From Chinchilla lanigera (Eukaryota > Chordata > Mammalia > Rodentia > Chinchillidae), in the NCBI RefSeq assembly GCF_000276665.1, contig NW_004955475.1, positions 4,082,801 to 4,146,800 on the forward strand: a stretch of DNA of 64,000 nucleotides, given 5' to 3'. Of this stretch, positions 51,051 to 64,000 are shown piece after piece. Positions within the stretch are counted from its first letter, which is position 1. The number at the start of each line of letters is the position of its first letter. The notes beneath the pieces were generated by a model that was not told the DNA's origin, made no database searches, and was given only the letters and a program-made list of their open reading frames with translations. Made by a program: the position numbers and the translations under genes.

Positions 51051-52926
51051 TCTTGTTATCTCTCCACAGACATCCATGACAGTTGGGTATTATATAAGAA
51101 AACAAATTAACCTAAAGGAATCAGTCTAGAAGCTTTTGTTGTTTCTGCTTAAGGCTGAAGGCCATGTTTCAGAAGAGGGACAAGCGGGAAATGGCCTCTG
51201 CCTATTCCAATCAATTAAGGTAAATGGAGTAAATATAGGCTAGAAGTAAATTTCCTAGAAAAGAGAGAAAGGCAAGAGGGAAAGTGATCATTTTCCCAGG
51301 TGTCTCTGTATTATAACTCCACTGGATGACATGACTATCTAGTTTTCTGGGATCAACCAGATTATGCAAGGACTTCCGGGAGGCGTTCTACTCAGAGACA
51401 GTAAGTGCTTCCTGAAGATCAGTTATAGTTTTTTGAGACTGGCAAAGATTCAGTACACACTTTTAGCTCTGGCCTACAGTGGCACCAACTTACCCTGTGC
51501 CTGAGTTTAGTACCCAGTTTGGCTATAGCCCAATAACTGAGAAACAGCAAGACGAAAGATGGGAAAGGAACGTAAAAGAGAAGTATGCTTGAAAGCCACA
51601 CTTGGTAGACTCAAAAATTTTACAGCCTGAAGCTAGCCTAAGGGGGTAAGAAAAGGAAAAAGCTGGCCCTAGAGGACTCATGAAGAGCACTGCACATACT
51701 GAGGGCTAGAAGTCTAAATAATGTGACCAAATGGACAATCTGGTTAAATGAGTTAACCAGAGATACTGTAACTTTGTTCCAAGGCCAACATAGAACCTTG
51801 CCATCAGTAAATGGTAACTATGAAGCCTACCCATTATAGAACTGGAACTTAAGAACAAGGAGGAACTTAAAGAGAACTGCCAAGGACTGGTTACCATTAT
51901 CTGGTCCTCACAATAGAAATGTACTCCTTTGCTGAGTAGCAGCCCTCTGCATTGAACTGACCATCTGCCCTATCTGAACACAAAGTAATCCTCTAGATTC
52001 CCTCTCAGATGAAGAACAAACACAATTTCTCATGAAAGCACAGTTTTCAGACTTAATATTTTCATTTCATCTCAATAGCTCTTTTGAGTACCACAGTAGT
52101 CCGAGGGAATAAAGAAGACACTGAATTGCGAGCTCCAAGAAGTTCAGGTACTAATCTTTCTATTCTCTATTTTTCATCTGTAAACAGTAATTGAACCTCT
52201 CTGTCCTGCTCTTCTAGTCTTCTAATACGGAGGGCAAATTGCAATGTGTTTGCAAAAGCCCTATCAAATTGTGGCATGCTATTCAAATGTCAAGATCTAC
52301 TATTTGAGAAAAAGCAGGACACATTGTACCATTTTACAGGGAAAAAATTATAGGTTCAAAGACGAGAAGAAATATGCCAAAGATCATACCATTTACAAGC
52401 ATTAGATAAAAAATGTAAAATCAATTTCATCTGACTGGCAGGCCAGTATTGTGAAATTCTTAGTATGTTCTATGGGATAAAGACCCTTAGGAGATCATCC
52501 CTGTGGAGGGCTAGCTATCAAACAAGCAAACGGTGGTGCTAGAAAAATGTGCTTTCCAGTCCTCTGTCCCCTGGTGTTTTTATCCACTTTTTCTCAACTT
52601 TCTTTCTTTGCTACCCTCAAGGTCCCTTTTCACCTTCAAATCATCCGCAGACAAGGATTTGACATCAATCATTTACATTCCAGTATAAATAGCCTAAAGC
52701 TAATACAAATATTCCTTTACTTACAATAGGTTCCATTCCAACAGAGCTAAAGCAAAAATTGTCAATTCTCTCATTCAGTGTGGAGGTGGCTGCTTTTAAG
52801 TGCTAGACAGTTGCTGTTGTTCAGGGCTTAATAAATGATGTTGGTAAGATAACAGAGCATTTACTATGAAAAAGCCATGAGTAAAGAGATTTTTTATTTT
52901 CTTGTAATGATAACTATATGGACAGA

Positions 52927-52929
<3 letters not shown>
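51051..52929. other. Intron, no feature seen
   Basis: Unique-looking sequence; no exon, RNA or clear repeat. Confidence 0.4.

Positions 52930-52965
<36 letters not shown>
52930..52965. repeat. (TA)n microsatellite
   Basis: About 18 TA units. Confidence 0.97.
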
Positions 52966-52967
<2 letters not shown>

Positions 52968-53218
52968 AGTTAAGTTGTTTTTCCAAACTTCTTTACTATC
53001 CAAGGTGCCACAGAAACAGACCTCATCTTGAGGCATGTAATTACGGTCCTCCTCTCCTCAAGTTATCATCAAGGCAGTATGTACATGATACTAGGGAGGC
53101 CTAAGTTAATCCCTTAATTAAACCAGGCATTGGCTAAATAGAGAAAAGAGGACCAAGACCTCATGTCGTAGCATTAAAGTTAGGCAACCAACCCAGGTCA
53201 CAAAGTCATGCTATAGGG

Positions 53219-53334
53219 GTTAGGCATAGAAGCACATACCTGTAGTCCCAGGACTCTGGCAGGCTGAGGCAAGAGGGTCACTTATACTAAATGGGCTGGG
53301 GATTTGTGAAGCCCCTGGTTTCAACCCTCAATAG
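53219..53334 (+). mobile_element. B1-ID SINE, internally shortened
   Basis: B1 start GTTAGGCATAGAAGCACATA and GGCTGAGGCAAGAGGGTCAC, then directly the ID half (GGGCTGGGGATTTGTGAAGC, GGTTTCAACCCTCAATAG). Confidence 0.85.
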
Positions 53335-53352
53335 CACACACGCACACACACA

Positions 53353-53398
<46 letters not shown>

Positions 53399-53404
53399 TA
53401 CACA
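53335..53404. repeat. (CA)n microsatellite at a SINE tail
   Basis: About 70 bp of mostly CA, begun at the SINE 3' end. The second SINE-seeded CA tract in the window. Confidence 0.95.
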
Positions 53405-53448
53405 GAAGAATCATACAATCGACCAATCTTGGAAAGAAAGCTCCATTA

Positions 53449-53623
53449 TTTGCCTGTAATCTTAGCACTCTGAGCAGCCAAGGCAGAAGGATTAAGTTTG
53501 AGCCCAATCTGAGCAACTTAAAAATTTAGTGAGATCCTGTCTCAAATAAGGGCTGGGAATGCAGCTGAGTATGAAAGCCTTCAGTTTAATCCCTAATACT
53601 GAAAAAAGGAAAAGAGAAAAAAA
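53449..53623 (+). mobile_element. B1-ID SINE, 5' truncated
   Basis: Begins TTTGCCTGTAATCTTAGCAC (position 53449), then AAGGCAGAAGGATTAAG, GATCCTGTCTCAAATAAGG and the ID half GGCTGGGAATGCAGCTGAGT with an A-rich tail. Confidence 0.88.
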
Positions 53624-55596
53624 GCCTCACTACCTAGAGAACAATTTAGTTTCTCCTACTGGGGCCAGCTCTTAAATACCATCTTTCTAGTGCAAACATA
53701 ACACCTTTCAATAAATTTGCTTACAATAAATTAGTATAACACTAAGAGCTGGAAACCAGGAAGCAGTTTAGGCTTGATTAAGATGCTGCCAGGTTCTCAG
53801 AATTCAAGGAGACTTAGAAATGGGCCTGCCTGTAGGAGGAGGATAAAGTACATGACTCTTAAGATTGCTTTCAATTTGGGGTTTCTAAGAGAGGTCTATA
53901 GGGTGATCCATTTTGCCTGAATTTAGAATAATCACTTGAGTCATGAAATAACTAGAAAGGTTTCTCTGAGCTGGAGAGTGCTCTATATTTTTTAAATCAC
54001 TTCCAATTAACCAAATATTATGCTAGATATTATAATCCAAAGTATGTGTGCAGAGAGAAGCCACTAAGATGAATCTTATGAATGAAGGTAAGTATTAATA
54101 AAGCCATTTAAAATTCTAATGTATGGAAAAAACCCTCCATAGTCCAGGGAGAAAGGGCCTCCCACTAATATCAGCCTTAAGTCACACAGCCTATAATATG
54201 TCATCACCTCTAGGGCTTTATAGCAGGTCCTTCTGCACAGATAGTTAAGGCTAGAGGCTTATGGTCACTGTATAAACAGTGGCTGGCATATCTAAACTCA
54301 TCCCAAGTTTAACAATGCACATTTCCAATTGGACATGGGCTCCCACTTACTCCTTGAACTAGACCGCTTCACTCAGGAAAATTACGTGCCTGGCTGCTAC
54401 AAACACTTAATTGGCCACGCCTGGCAAAGGTAGGTCCTTCTAGTTCTATATCCACAGTGAGTCAAGGGTTTGATAAGATAAAAAGCTTCTCTCAAGGTCC
54501 TTTTTGGCTCCAATAAGAGACATTATATAAATAAAAGCCAAGTAACATTTTAACAGTGGTCTTCCTCACAAATAGATAAGGTTGAGTTTCTGTGAGATCT
54601 TGTCTGTACAAAGGCAAGGAATGAAACAAATAACCTTGTATGATTTCATCTCCATAACTCCAGGCAAAGTAGAAACCAAAGAAAGGCAGAATTTTTTTAA
54701 AAACTCAAGAAAAAAATGAGTACCTAGCTCCTGATGGCATCTGAGCAGGCTCATTAAGTTTGGACCAAACTCAAGGTTTTTCACACATGCCTCACCTCCC
54801 ATCAATAACTGTCATGTGTTCTGTACACAATTTACCTTCAAATAGGCTGCAAAGTCTCCCCAGGCCATGGCCCATAATAAAAATAAAGGTTGCTTTTGTG
54901 CACGGTGACAAAAGAAAGGAGTCTGAATGATTTGAAGTTGAGGCCAAGCAGGGAAAAGGAAGCCTACAACAAGGATGGGATTTGCTACTTAGAGACAGAA
55001 TCACATCCCAGCAAGCTGTTCCCAGCTCCTAGGAGGAAAACCAACCCAGGAAACCAGATAAAGTTATTAACAGATTAGATATAGAGGCTAATATTCAGGA
55101 AGTTCTAATTCATTAAACCTGACCAACTACGGGGATGGTACATCAACTCCTGCTTTTGAAAAGTGACATCCCCAGTACATAAAGAAAAGAAGGTGAGAAC
55201 ACATACACAAACACACAGATGAAAAAATGAAATTCTAAACAATGAGGGAGGCAGATTTGACTTTGTAAAAGATAATATACCTGGCAATTTCTTGTGTGTA
55301 AAACAAAATATTATTATAATTCCCATTTATGTATATCTGACATCATATATTACAATGCATTTATCCAATACCCAGTTATCCCCATTTTACAAGGAAGAAA
55401 ACTGTTTTGAAAGTACATAAGATGCTACTCAGGGTTGTATCCAATGACAAAACTGAACCAAGAACTTGGGTTTCTCAGATTTTGCATTTAGCTTTAACAA
55501 GACTAACAACAGGTAGGGCTAATGTAGATAGGACCACACGAACAAGTCTTGATCATCCATCCCAGAGCTTGAATGTTCACACAGAAATGAAATGCT
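53624..55596. other. Intron, no feature seen
   Basis: No exon, RNA or clear repeat recognised. Confidence 0.4.
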
Positions 55597-55687
55597 CAGG
55601 GCTGGGATGTGTGGCTCAGTGGAAGAGCTCTTGCCTTGCATGCACAAGGCACTGGGTCTGAATCCCAGGACCACACACACAAAATAA
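55597..55687 (+). mobile_element. Older ID SINE subfamily
   Basis: GGGCTGGGATGTGTGGCTCA through GTCTGAATCCCAGGACCACA. It differs from the young copies at many positions and has a CA-rich tail, so it represents an earlier subfamily. Confidence 0.85.
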
Positions 55688-57727
55688 GAAGTTTTCAGAC
55701 AGGAAATAGAATCAGTCACCAACCTGACCCAACATTTTTTAAAATATGCAGTTGGTATGGAGTCAGGGTTAAATCTTTTCCTTCTTATTATATTTGCCTG
55801 CTGTTTGGCAAATAACCTAGGGATGACATTTCCAACATGCTACTAAATCTCATCTCAGGGTGAGTCTGGATAAATAAAGCAACTATCTTACAATGTAAAG
55901 GTACAACATTCCAGAAAAACACCTATTCACCTACCAACTTTATAAGCACTAATTTACTGTGACGCATTTTTATGTCCTACGTAGACATTCTATAGCTTGA
56001 ACAGATTCTACAGTGCCTCACAGATAAAGGAGAAAATAAAACCCTGTGATCACATGGTGAATAAGTGTTAGAATCATGATTAAAATTCAGGTTTGCCATT
56101 TCTTAATACAGGTAGCACTGTTTCCCTAATAATTCTTTTCTCCAACTAAAGACAATGTAGAAGAATAGAGATAATATTTCTTTTTTTAAAATCTACAAAA
56201 AAAGCTTCCATAACTTCTATCATGCAATACCTTGGCTATTACAGAGTCTTATTATCAATGTAAACATAAATACTTATTCATGAAAATTGAAAGATCTGCC
56301 CTGAAGTTAATATTCAGATCATTCATTCAACAACATATCATTTTTTCTACCAGTGAAACCACAAAAACTGGCCCCTAAGTTTGCTTGATGCTCTCCTTTA
56401 GTGATCCAAAAATAATTTAAAACAAACAAAAAGGTTCATAATGATCAAATAAATACTCCAAATATAGTATAAGACATGGAATATTATCTTACTTTTTCAA
56501 GTAATAAACACTCCAAAGTAGAAAGAATATGGAAACTCTGAGTTATGATTTAGGTGTTACTATTCCTGCCCAAGGTTTATGATCACAGTATTTACTGTAA
56601 ACTTAGATTTCTGCTGTTGATACAGTAGCAACTAGGTACAGGAGGCTACTGAGCACCTGAAACATTGCTACTGTGAACTGAGATACTACACACCAAATTT
56701 CAAAAATGGAATCAATATTAATGATTTTATGTTTTATAATATCAATACATGATGCTATAAAATACTTTGGATATACTTGTAATTTTTACTTTTAAATATG
56801 ATCACTAGAAAAATTTAAATAGCATCTGTGACTCTCATTATATGTTCTATTGTCTGACCAAAAAATCAGTATCTCTTAATCCTGGCTGTACAGTAAAATC
56901 TTCTATGAACTAGGTTAGAAAATTTCTGGGTCCTATCTTTAAAGATTCTTATCAAATTAGCCTGGATTCTAGGTTTTAGCCATTTTTATGTATCATCTTT
57001 CATCAACATTCTTTTTGTTTAGATTTTTTAAAAAATTGCTATCCAACCTATTTACTTTGTTATACAGCTAGAGCTGAGAACCACTTGTCAAGATTCTATA
57101 CCAAGTGGCTGCTAGGGTTGTGTTCCCGGAGGAGCATTCCTCTTGGCTTTGGACTTAGGAACATCAATAAATGTTTGTTTATATATATTCTGAAGGCTGA
57201 TTCGATAATTTTCCTCCCTAAACCATTCTGGCTTATTCAGTCACCCTCCTCCATCTCCTAATTTACTGTATATTACAAAAGTGACATTCTCCTGGAAGTA
57301 AAACGCATTCCAATTTGGGTGTGATTTAATCTTCCTTTAAGGAGATAGGGGCCTATCAACACAAGAGGTATAAGCTGTGTGTGTACAGAACCTTACACTA
57401 GTCCTGAAGGCTCATAGTCATTGAATTGCTCTTTCTGACTATCCTTAGGTCTGATTCATCAACTGGTAAAGCTGTATTTATGATACAGATGGTATTTTGA
57501 GATGTTGATGAAAGATGGTACATATGCAGGGAAGAATTGGATATTACTTTAGAAAAGAAAGGATGAGTGTTCATTTTGTTTACTTCTATCTTTTGGTCAC
57601 TTACCTCACCTAGATCATTCCAATCAGATAGGAGTACTTTCTGGTTTTGTACCCCTCCAAGAATGGAAGCTTCTTTCAACCCCTAGGACCAAACTTGGAG
57701 CTAATTTCTTGGATCTAATAAGGTGAA
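55688..57727. other. Intron, no feature seen
   Basis: About 2 kb AT-rich, no exon or RNA recognised. Repeat-poor, so possibly conserved in parts. Confidence 0.4.
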
Positions 57728-57780
57728 AGTGATGATGGTGATGATGATGATGATGGTGATGATGATAATGACAATGATAA
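57728..57780. repeat. GAT/GATG-rich microsatellite
   Basis: Imperfect run of GATGAT and GATGGT units. Confidence 0.93.
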
Positions 57781-57784
57781 AACA

Positions 57785-57990
57785 AGCTGCCATCTGCCAT
57801 GTACCATTAAGTATCTAGCACTACAATAGTTATTTTACTTCTAGATGTAATCTCATTAACTCTGTATAAAAGTGCAGCAGCCCTATTTTTCAGATAAACC
57901 AAAGACCAGGAAGTTTAAAAATTTTGTCAAAATCAATAGAGGCAGGATGTAATAAAGCCACATTTCAGGTTATTTAATTCTAAATACCCT
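57785..57990 (+). mobile_element. MIR fragment
   Basis: CTGCCATGTACCATTAAGTA, TCTCATTAACTCTGTATAAA, ATTTTTCAGATAAACCAAAG in MIR order; diverged. Confidence 0.6.
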
Positions 57991-58629
57991 GCTTCTTCTT
58001 TCATAACACTCTGCCGTATTGTAATCTTTGATGCCCTTGGATCTCCAAGACTCTTTTGTTTGTGGTCTAGAAGACTCAGGTTCTATTCTACAAGGGAAAT
58101 TAACAAAAAGTAATTGGTTTTGTGGTCATAATACACCCTCATGTACCTTTGCTATTTGTCTTGCCAGAAAGCAATTTTCACATTTTATCTAATTCACTGT
58201 GACATCCCATGGCACTAAAGAATTGCCAGTACAGTTTTGTAGATGGAAAAATCTAAGCTTACAAGAAAGGGCAAATTCCATCTCACAATCTCAAGGAAGG
58301 CCAAGAGCTAGGACATCTACCCAGTGTTCTTCCCCCACAGCACCTATTAATTGGGGACTCATAGGAAGAAGAAACTGCTGGAAACCCCTTCCTAAGAGTA
58401 CCTCTATTAATGTCAAGGTTCTTCATGGTACAAATGCCAAGGCCTTGTAAGCGCCTGTAGGTTACCTGCTTACCAAACCCAGAATATTTTAAATCTCAAC
58501 AATTTGACTTTCTTTCAAAAAGCAGTATGTGCAATCAATAAGACTAGCTCACGTGGGTGGAGCAGGGCATAGATACTCTTGTATTAAGAGTTCTGTGATA
58601 ATACACAGGGTATTCGCACTTCCCTGAAT

Positions 58630-58800
58630 TAAACAATGTAAAAGAAGCAGAGAAAAAGGAAAGGAGGGGACTATATGGGATGACAGAGCAGAGAGAAGAG
58701 AGTAGAGAAGATGGGAAGGATCTACAAGAATAAAAGATAAAGGAGAGAAAACATTGAAAAGAAATATAAGAAAGGCAAAAAGTTTATAGAATATACAGTT
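58630..58800 (-). repeat. Second polypurine tract downstream of the SH3 exon
   Basis: A GA-rich stretch on the plus strand (CU-rich in sense), 320-490 bp into the intron after the SH3 exon. Open frames read through it on the minus strand are low-complexity artefacts. Confidence 0.6.
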
Positions 58801-58834
58801 AAATGGGTCTTCAAAACCATCCAGGCCAACCTCA

Positions 58835-61319
<2,485 letters not shown>

Positions 61320-64000
61320 TACCAATGGAACTATGGGATGATAGCAGAGTGGTAAGTAGCAATAAATCAGCCTCTCCAAATTTGTAACACTAACACTGGA
61401 AAATAACAAAGTGGGAAAGAAAAGGAGGGAAGTAGAACCCTGGGACACAGGAAGGACACTGAGGGGAAAATTAGAGCCTACAAAGAAATTGAAGAATTAG
61501 GCCACCATGCAGAAAAAGGAAAGGGAAATCTACACTTTCTCCCCAGCCCATGGCTTGTGGTGAGAGAAAGGAAGATAGAATCTATAGACAGGCAGTGAAA
61601 ATGGGTGACTCCAGAAGCCCTCAGACAGAAATGCTCCAGTGGAGCACAGCAGTGGATGCCATGAACTATAACAGCTAGTGAGTGACTCTAGCCCAAGCTT
61701 TTGTGATACCCCTGGAGAAGGTGCCTGGTTAGATGCCATGTTGGGTCAGATTCAACTGAACCTAGGTCCCAGGGTAGCCACAGGTTGGCTTCATCTCAGG
61801 ACTCCCAAAGTTAGACTCCTCCCGTGACTGAGTGAGGGAGATCTACGGAGATTTCCATCGTGAAGGAGGCATGGTTAGGCCAGCAAGAAACACCAAAAAT
61901 GTTATAAGCTAAAGAACTAAGCCCTATCCCCACAACCAGAGGCCATGTTCAGCCTGAATTTATGAGGAGTTGAAAGTTCCAAACTAGAACAATTTCCTAA
62001 CCCTACTGCCAGCTTACAGGATTATCCAGCAATAATTTAGGCTCTGACTGGCCCCCTAATCTATAAGAAAAAGCAGAATCATGCCTTGAATTGGATACTA
62101 CAGAAAACTATACACCTCAGAAGACAACCACAGAATTGAAATTATAGAGAAATTTCTCTCTTTTTTTCTTTCTTTGCTATTGTTCTTTTTGTTGTCCTTC
62201 ATTGTTTTATTTCTTTGGGATTTTTGTGAGTGTGAAATTGCTTTCAAGGGGTGTATCATTTTATTTTCTCCTTGCTTTGATTTTCTCCTTCTTTCATTCC
62301 CTCCTGTCTTCTTCAGTAGCTTCCTGAGGTTTGAGTAATGTTTCTTTGTCCTTCAGCCTTACTTCTAATCTCTTTTTCTTCATTCATTTCTCTATTTTTT
62401 TCTTCTCCCTTTTATATTTTCTCCCCTTAAGATAAAATTGTTTGTTTGAGTGAACATTTACTGTATATAATTTTCTCATTGGTCTTAGAGTTTGCTCTAT
62501 AACTATAAACATTATATCTAATATGGCAAATTATTAGTCATCACAGTTTGTCATTTCTCAGCTTCCACTTGATACTACTGTTATTACAGATTGTAATACT
62601 TCAGCTAATGTGACATAGTTATCATCAATTGGTCTTAATTTTATGCTGAAACTCAGATTGTCTATGGCATCATAAACAATATTACATGTGTACTAGGCTG
62701 CAACCAATCAGGCTGCAACTTTTCATCCTTAATAAATACAAGAGGCAAGATCCTGGGCTACAATCAAAGGCCAAAAGCCAGCTATAGCTAGAAGACATCT
62801 CTGAAAAGTAGTCATTTCCTTAGTAAAATAAGTACCTATAATAAGCAAGTTATAAACCTCAAGGCAGAAAAAAATGAACAAAAAATTAAAAAGGTAAAAA
62901 ATAGAAGCAAGATAGAAAACAGCACCCACAACTTTCCTAAAGAAAATCCAGGTGATACTGAGGTGAAACAAACCAAAAGCCTCCAAGCTAACCTTTCTGA
63001 AATGGTATTAGCAAAGTAACAAAATGCATGAATAACTCTCTTGACAAAACCAAAACAGAAACAATTGCATGAATAATTAAAGTGATGACGACCATAATGA
63101 AAGTAATGATAGGAGAAACTAGAATAGATGCACGTAAAAAAAAAAAATAGAAGAGCTTATGAAAGACAGGGAAACAATGAATGCCCAACAAAGGAAAGAA
63201 ATGTATGCTACAAAACAGATTAAAATAGATATACAAGACATTCAAAATTCTATTGAAAGTATGCATGCAGAATCAACCAATGTGAAGACACAGTACCAAT
63301 CCTAGAAGACAAACTTGTGGTTGGAGATGATCAGATGAAAGACTTCTTAAAAATAGCAAAAAAAACCATGAAAAATCAATCCAACACCTGCTAAATGATG
63401 GAAAGAGTAAGATTAATTGAAATCAATAAAAAATCAGGAGATAGAACAAAAGACATAAAAAACTTGTTTACAGAAGTAATTTCAGAAATTCTTACTGGAT
63501 GGAAAAAGAGTAAAGAGAGGAATCTAGAACCGCAAATACTCATGATAAGGAAAAACATATGTCAAGGCATATAGCAGTCCAGAGTTCAGAAATTCAACAG
63601 AAGGACAAAATATTAAAAACAATTAGAAAAAAAGAAACAAAATGCCTATAAAGAGAAACCCAGCAGAATCACACTGGACTTCTCAACACAAACACTCAAG
63701 TGAAGAAGAGCTTGGAGTGAAATATTTCAAGCTCTAAATGAAAACAACCTCCAACCAATAATGATATACCGCACAAAGATATCATTCAATAATCAACCAA
63801 TTCAGCAGTGTGGCTGGATACAAAGTCAACACCCGAAACTCAATAGCATTCCTATACACAAACAACAAACAGACTGAGAGAGAAATTAAGGAAACCATAC
63901 CTTTCACAATAACATTCAAGAAATTGAAATATTTAGGAATCAATCTAACAAAAGAAGCAAAAGAGCTATTCAATGAAAACTACAGTACTCTGAAAAAAGA
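61320..64000 (+). mobile_element. L1 with pyrimidine-rich 5' region and ORF1-to-RT deletion, cut by window end
   Basis: Probable 5' UTR from about 61320 with a T/C-rich block at 62150-62430, then ORF1-like sequence 63260-63780. At about 63785-63805 the sequence jumps to ORF2 after the RT active site (CAATTCAGCAGTGTGGCTGG, equal to about 4350 of the first L1), omitting about 2.35 kb including endonuclease and most RT. ORF2 continues to the window edge. Confidence 0.72.

Overview
This window is mammalian nuclear DNA, almost entirely intronic, from a rodent. Three coding exons on the minus strand belong to one gene, ARHGEF9 (collybistin, an X-linked Rho-family guanine nucleotide exchange factor needed for gephyrin and GABA-A receptor clustering at inhibitory synapses). 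In transcript order they are 59299-59120 (SH3 domain), 32264-32073 (linker and start of the DH domain) and 12739-12560 (more of the DH domain). Every junction is phase 0, and together they encode 184 consecutive residues with no stop. The intron between the first two exons is 26,855 bp and the next is 19,333 bp. The flanking introns run off both ends of the window. No first exon, promoter, CpG island, terminal exon or second host gene was recognised.

The rodent assignment rests on the repeats. There are at least eight tRNA-derived ID SINEs, several young with matched target-site duplications. There are four dimeric B1-plus-ID SINEs of the kind known from squirrel-related and other non-muroid rodents, and no B2 elements. 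The ID consensus suggests a non-muroid lineage (beaver-like is a guess), but the species is not established.

Layout from left to right. 1-6745: a decayed L1 with ORF1 and ORF2 relics, split by a 538-bp solo LTR. 6741-9735: older L1 pieces carrying a MaLR-like LTR and an ID. 10-19 kb: exon 12560-12739, IDs, a B1-ID dimer, a MaLR-like LTR and largely unique intron. 19.2-19.6 kb: an AT-rich, repeat-poor block. 19.6-26.9 kb: a defective class I endogenous retrovirus with a tRNA-Phe-type primer site and broken gag, protease, RT and integrase relics, interrupted by an L1 with a twin-priming inversion. 27-29.9 kb: tandem-repeat sequence followed by a MaLR internal region and LTR. 32 kb: exon 3 between two direct-repeat copies. 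35.9-43 kb: layered L1 copies and a mariner-like relic. 45.6-48.8 kb: an internally deleted L1. 48.8-61.3 kb: mostly unique intron with the SH3 exon. 61.3-64 kb: a third L1 with a pyrimidine-rich 5' region and an internal deletion, cut by the window edge.

No new multi-gene system was found. The most interesting signals are structural: three pairs of short local direct duplications (one flanking exon 3), L1 copies with recurrent ORF1-to-ORF2 deletions, a twin-primed L1, two L1 3' UTR lineages, a CU-rich tract (sense strand) just downstream of the SH3 exon, and an AT-rich candidate enhancer. Apart from the inverted segment, the recognisable L1 copies lie antisense to ARHGEF9.
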